64,000 bases of DNA from Dyadobacter diqingensis. GTDB taxonomy: Bacteria > Bacteroidota > Bacteroidia > Cytophagales > Spirosomataceae. Shown here piece after piece: positions 60,693-64,000 of the stretch; position 1 is the stretch's first letter, and each line of letters begins with the position of its first letter. The stretch spans positions 248,001 to 312,000 of the forward strand of contig NZ_JAMXKF010000003.1 of NCBI RefSeq assembly GCF_024220585.1, read 5' to 3'. A model generated the notes under the pieces. It made no database searches, was not told the DNA's origin, and worked only from the letters and a program-made list of their open reading frames with translations. The translations under genes and the position numbers were made by a program.

Positions 60693-62579
60693 ATGAATTA
60701 CCTTTCAGCAGAAAATATTGCGAAGTCATTTGGAGACCGGTGGCTTTTTAAAAATATCAATTTTGGGATCAGCCGCGGTGATAAAGTGGCGCTTATCGGA
60801 ACGAACGGAACCGGGAAAACAACCTTCTTAAATATTCTGACTGGTAAGATGCCCCCACAGGAGGGAGAGGTAAGTATCCGCAAAGATATCAGGGTGGGTT
60901 ATCTGGATCAAAGTCCTTCGTTTGATCCGGCACTGCCGGTAATCGAGGTGATTTTTTCATCCAATAACCCTGTTGCCATTGCCGTAAAAAATTATGAGCA
61001 TGCCATTGAAACGGATAATCATGACGCGTTGGCCAAAGCAATGGAGGATATGGATACCTTCAAAGCATGGGATTTTGAATACAAAGTGAAAGAAGTATTA
61101 GGCCGGTTGGGAATTCATAACACTGAAAACCTGTACGGAACACTTTCCGGTGGACAGAAAAAACGTGTGGCACTGGCTAAAATATTATTGGAAGATCCTG
61201 AATTATTGATTCTGGATGAGCCTACCAACCATTTGGACCTGGACACGGTAGAATGGCTCGAAAAATATCTGAATACACAAAACACCACGCTTCTGGTTGT
61301 AACCCACGACAGGTATTTCCTTGATACGGTTTGTAATCAGGTGCTGGAACTGGATCATGGCTCTGCTTATACGTATAAAGGAAATTATTCTTACTTCCTT
61401 GAAAAGAAGGCTGAACGCGAGGAGATGGAAGCTGCCGGCATTGACAAAGCAAGGAACCTGATGCGTAAGGAACTTGACTGGATCAGACGTCAGCCCAAAG
61501 CACGTGGTACCAAAGCAAAATATCGGGTGGATGCTTTCGAAGAATTAAAAGAGAAAGCGAGCCAGAAAAAATTTGATACCCAAATGGAGCTTAACGTACG
61601 TACTGCGCGTTTGGGAAGCAAGATTATTGAAATGGAGAATATCAGCAAGGGTTTTGGTGAGCGTCAGCTGATCAAAAACTTTGAATATACTTTCCGCAGA
61701 GGTGACCGTATAGGGATCGTTGGACAAAACGGGATGGGTAAATCCACTTTGCTGAACATGATCACAGGCGAACTGGAACCGGATAGCGGAAAAATTGTAA
61801 AGGGTGAAACCGTGCAGTTTGGTTATTACAAACAGACTGATCTTGTTTTTGATGAAACTCAGCGGGTAATTGATATTGTTAAGGATGTGGCAGAGGTTGT
61901 TCAGCTGGGAACCGGCGAAACTGTTACTGTCGGGCATTTGTTACAAGCGTTTTTATTCTCACCATCCAAACAATACGATTTCATATCGAAACTGAGTGGC
62001 GGTGAAAAAAGAAGATTGCAGCTGCTTTTGATCCTGATCAAGCAGCCTAACTTCCTGATTCTGGATGAGCCTACCAACGATCTGGATATTGCGAGTTTGA
62101 ATGTTTTGGAGGAATTCTTGATGAATTTCCCGGGTTGTATCATGATCGTATCCCACGACAGGTATTTCCTGGATCGTTTGGTTGAGCATATTTTTGTTTT
62201 TGAAGGAGAAGGCAAGATCAGCGATTTTCCAGGTAATTATACCGAACTGAGGGATTATCAGGATGAGGTTGAAGCTGAAAAGAAAAGCCAGGCTTCGGGA
62301 AAAAGTACTGCGCCGGTGGCAGCACCTGCTCCGGTTAAGGAAGTGGCAGCAGCCCCGTCTGCGCCGAAGAAAAAACTAAGCTTCAAGGAGCAACGTGAGT
62401 TCGAACAGCTTGAAGTTGAGATGGCGGCGTTGGAAAAGAAAAAAAATCAGTTGCTCGAAAAATTAAATCACGGAGGTTCACACGTTGAAGTGACTTCCTG
62501 GGCGCTGGAAATAGAAGAAATAACAAAGACACAATCTGATAAAGAAATGCGTTGGCTGGAACTGTCGGAAAATGCTTAA
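60693..62579 (+). CDS. ABC-F family ATPase (Uup-like)
   Basis: 628 residues, two ABC modules and no transmembrane part. Module 1: Walker A LIGTNGTGKTTFLN, signature LSGGQKKRVALAKIL, Walker B LLILDEPTNHLDLDTVEW. Module 2: VGQNGMGKSTLLN, LSGGEKRRLQLLLIL, FLILDEPTNDLDIAS. An interdomain linker (LMRKELDWIRRQPKARGTKA) and a C-terminal coiled coil (EQREFEQLEVEMAALEKKKNQLLEKL) place it near Uup. ABC-F proteins act on the ribosome; Uup also binds DNA. Which role applies is open. Confidence 0.93.
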   Translation: MNYLSAENIAKSFGDRWLFKNINFGISRGDKVALIGTNGTGKTTFLNILTGKMPPQEGEVSIRKDIRVGYLDQSPSFDPALPVIEVIFSSNNPVAIAVKNYEHAIETDNHDALAKAMEDMDTFKAWDFEYKVKEVLGRLGIHNTENLYGTLSGGQKKRVALAKILLEDPELLILDEPTNHLDLDTVEWLEKYLNTQNTTLLVVTHDRYFLDTVCNQVLELDHGSAYTYKGNYSYFLEKKAEREEMEAAGIDKARNLMRKELDWIRRQPKARGTKAKYRVDAFEELKEKASQKKFDTQMELNVRTARLGSKIIEMENISKGFGERQLIKNFEYTFRRGDRIGIVGQNGMGKSTLLNMITGELEPDSGKIVKGETVQFGYYKQTDLVFDETQRVIDIVKDVAEVVQLGTGETVTVGHLLQAFLFSPSKQYDFISKLSGGEKRRLQLLLILIKQPNFLILDEPTNDLDIASLNVLEEFLMNFPGCIMIVSHDRYFLDRLVEHIFVFEGEGKISDFPGNYTELRDYQDEVEAEKKSQASGKSTAPVAAPAPVKEVAAAPSAPKKKLSFKEQREFEQLEVEMAALEKKKNQLLEKLNHGGSHVEVTSWALEIEEITKTQSDKEMRWLELSENA

Positions 62580-62644
62580 TTTTAAAAAAGATTGAAGTTG
62601 GGCTCCAATGAATATCTTGTAGCCCAACTCACTAAGATTACCCT

Positions 62645-63280
62645 ATGAATTCAATTGTCGATTTTTTCCAGTATCTGCTGAATTCGGAAGAATTAATCCG
62701 TACCGGCGGACTGCTCGTGATAACATTTATAGTTTTTGCTGAAAACGGACTCTTCTTCGCTTTTTTCTTACCGGGCGATTACCTCGTATTTCTGGCTGGC
62801 GTTTTTTGTGGTACAGGCATTCTGGATGTCCCGATTCTTGTTCTTATCCTCTGTATGTTTGCTGCGGCAGTGCTGGGTTCGCTGGTGGGGTACATCTTCG
62901 GGAAATACTTTGGCGATATGTTTGAAAACAGGCCGGATTCGCTGTTTTTCAAGAAAAAACATTTACAGACAACCCGAAAATATTTTGATAAATACGGTAG
63001 CAGAACGCTGATCGTCAGCCGTTTTTTACCCATAGTAAGAACTTTCGCCCCGATATTGGCGGGTTTGGTGAAAATGTCTTTTCCTTCTTTTTTACTGAAT
63101 AATGTAGCGGGTGGCGCAATCTGGATCGGTGCCCTGACAGGCGGCGGATATCTCTTCGGTGAGAAATTTCCATGGATTGTTGACTACGTACACTACATTA
63201 TCCTGTTCTTCCTCGCGGTGACCACTTTTACGGTGATCAAAGGTTATTTCAATGCGAGGAAGGGGATGGTTGAAGATTAA
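62645..63280 (+). CDS. DedA-family membrane protein
   Basis: 211 residues, five to six hydrophobic segments. VFAENGLFFAFFLPGDYLVF, GSLVGYIFGKYFGD, YGSRTLIVSRFLPIVRTFAPILAG and GALTGGGYLFGEKFPW contain the F..R-P-x-R and G-x-x-x-G patterns of DedA proteins, which flip polyprenyl phosphate or phospholipids and support membrane potential. Single gene, convergent with the gamma-carbonic anhydrase gene. Confidence 0.92.
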   Translation: MNSIVDFFQYLLNSEELIRTGGLLVITFIVFAENGLFFAFFLPGDYLVFLAGVFCGTGILDVPILVLILCMFAAAVLGSLVGYIFGKYFGDMFENRPDSLFFKKKHLQTTRKYFDKYGSRTLIVSRFLPIVRTFAPILAGLVKMSFPSFLLNNVAGGAIWIGALTGGGYLFGEKFPWIVDYVHYIILFFLAVTTFTVIKGYFNARKGMVED

Positions 63281-63317
63281 GATCTTTTCGAATTTATGGA
63301 AAAAGGAATAATTCAGC

Positions 63318-63836
63318 TTATTCCTCTTCCTTAAACCAACCCGAATAAGTTATATAATTATTGGCAGTTCTGTCAATAGCAGCATTCAATTCCGGTGAAA
63401 CATCTTTAAGGTATTTTGCCGGATTTCCTGCATAAATGGTGCCTGGGGGGACAATCGTATTTTGTGTCACGATAGCGCCCGCCGCAACAATCGAGCCTTC
63501 GCCGATCACGGCCCCGTCCATCACGATGGACCCCATGCCGATCAATACGTGGTCTTCGATCACACAACCGTGAACGATCGCGTTATGGGCAATGGAAACA
63601 TAATTGCCTATGTATGTTCCGTTTTTCTGGTAGGTACAGTGAATAACCGCCCCATCCTGAACATTGGAATAATCACCGATACGGATCACGTTTACATCTC
63701 CGCGGACCACGGCGTTGAACCAGATGGTACAATGCTCGCCCATAATGACATCCCCTACAACCGTTGCATTTTCTGCTAACCAGCAATTTTCGCCGAATTG
63801 AGGGTGGTTTCCACGAACCGATCTGACAAGTGCCAT
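63318..63836 (-). CDS. Gamma-carbonic-anhydrase-like protein
   Basis: 172 residues with a left-handed beta-helix of hexapeptide repeats. NAVVRGDVNVIRIGDYSNVQDGAVIH, VSIAHNAIVHGCVIEDHVLIGMGS and GAIVTQNTIVPPGTIYAGNPAKYLKDV carry the zinc-binding histidines (H in AVIH, HNAIVH) and catalytic surroundings of the gamma-CA/YrdA family. Trimeric, cytosolic; carbonic anhydrase activity is not certain for YrdA-type members. Start ATG at 63836. Confidence 0.92.
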   Translation of the reverse strand: MALVRSVRGNHPQFGENCWLAENATVVGDVIMGEHCTIWFNAVVRGDVNVIRIGDYSNVQDGAVIHCTYQKNGTYIGNYVSIAHNAIVHGCVIEDHVLIGMGSIVMDGAVIGEGSIVAAGAIVTQNTIVPPGTIYAGNPAKYLKDVSPELNAAIDRTANNYITYSGWFKEEE

Positions 63837-64000
63837 ATTTAAATGAGTATATGTTGGTTTTTTAAATTAAAATTCCCTTTTTTCGTTAATCAACGAGGAA
63901 TATAAAATTGGGTAATGTTACTTAAAAATAAATATATTTCGTTTTTTAATTAATTAAATCTGCCTCGTTATGTCACCTTCTGAAAATCCTTCAAAAGGAT

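Overview
The window looks like a chromosomal segment of a Bacteroidota bacterium of the order Cytophagales, most likely a Spirosomaceae/Dyadobacter-like organism. Evidence: two secreted proteins ending in a type B sorting domain of the type IX secretion system (T9SS), a PorT-family T9SS protein beside ubiE/menG, the gliding lipoprotein GldH, a BatD-type protein, an ExbB-ExbD-ExbD-TonB cluster, and promoters fitting the Bacteroidota pattern TTTG-N19-TAnnTTTG. The genus is inference. No rRNA, phage, insertion sequence, CRISPR array or antiphage locus was recognised; most of the window is core chromosome with lineage-specific additions.

Layout. 1-6.3 kb: 5' part of ribB (minus), two tandem paralogous T9SS cargo proteins, YbaB, a family 2 glycosyltransferase and a small PspC protein. 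6.4-15.3 kb: cold-shock protein with a long leader, lysS with an extra C-terminal domain, an AsmA-like protein, an OmpR-type response regulator, a divergent propeller-like protein/AI-2E transporter pair whose start codons share one CATG, then gldH and a neighbour. 15.5-20.6 kb: a large secreted haem-binding protein with HEAT-like repeats and a two-gene Fe-S/membrane electron-transfer unit (a split HdrD/GlpC-like arrangement). 20.8-24.5 kb: tRNA-Phe, a nuclease-fold hypothetical, menG overlapping porT, and a duplicated tRNA-Val plus terminator. 24.6-30.2 kb: metallophosphoesterase, a heparinase II/III-GT4 pair, mgsA and a thioredoxin-like protein.

30.3-33.3 kb carries nuoI-nuoJ-nuoK alone. NuoI has a roughly 500-residue Pro/Lys/Ala/Glu-rich tail containing six tandem 189-bp units, three of them apparently identical. 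This is the strangest protein in the window. 33.3-37.9 kb: small transporter, DUF6265-like protein, a DUF4143 ATPase with a striking paired operator-like inverted repeat directly upstream, and a purF-type amidotransferase. 38.7-42.5 kb is an apparent metal-homeostasis island: a DUF3299-like protein, a His-rich lipoprotein, a MerC-like membrane protein and a COG0523 GTPase sit around three TTGCAAC-N3-GTTGCAA type palindromes (putative Zur boxes), and a 51-residue Cys-rich protein sits behind a perfect consensus promoter overlapped by Fur-like boxes.

42.6-47.4 kb: housekeeping genes lptB, recJ, ruvX, def, an omega-amidase-like nitrilase and gatC. 48-54 kb: a TonB energising operon (exbB, two exbD, tonB) continuing into a small membrane protein, a PstS-like lipoprotein and a TPR protein, closed by a strong terminator. 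54-64 kb: a small conserved protein, batD-like gene, aroC, apbE, a Tat-exported Gfo/Idh oxidoreductase with a secreted SUMF1-fold protein that lacks the catalytic cysteines, an ABC-F ATPase, a DedA protein and a gamma-carbonic anhydrase-like protein.

All calls come from reading the sequence; family names rest on motif recognition, not on database searches.
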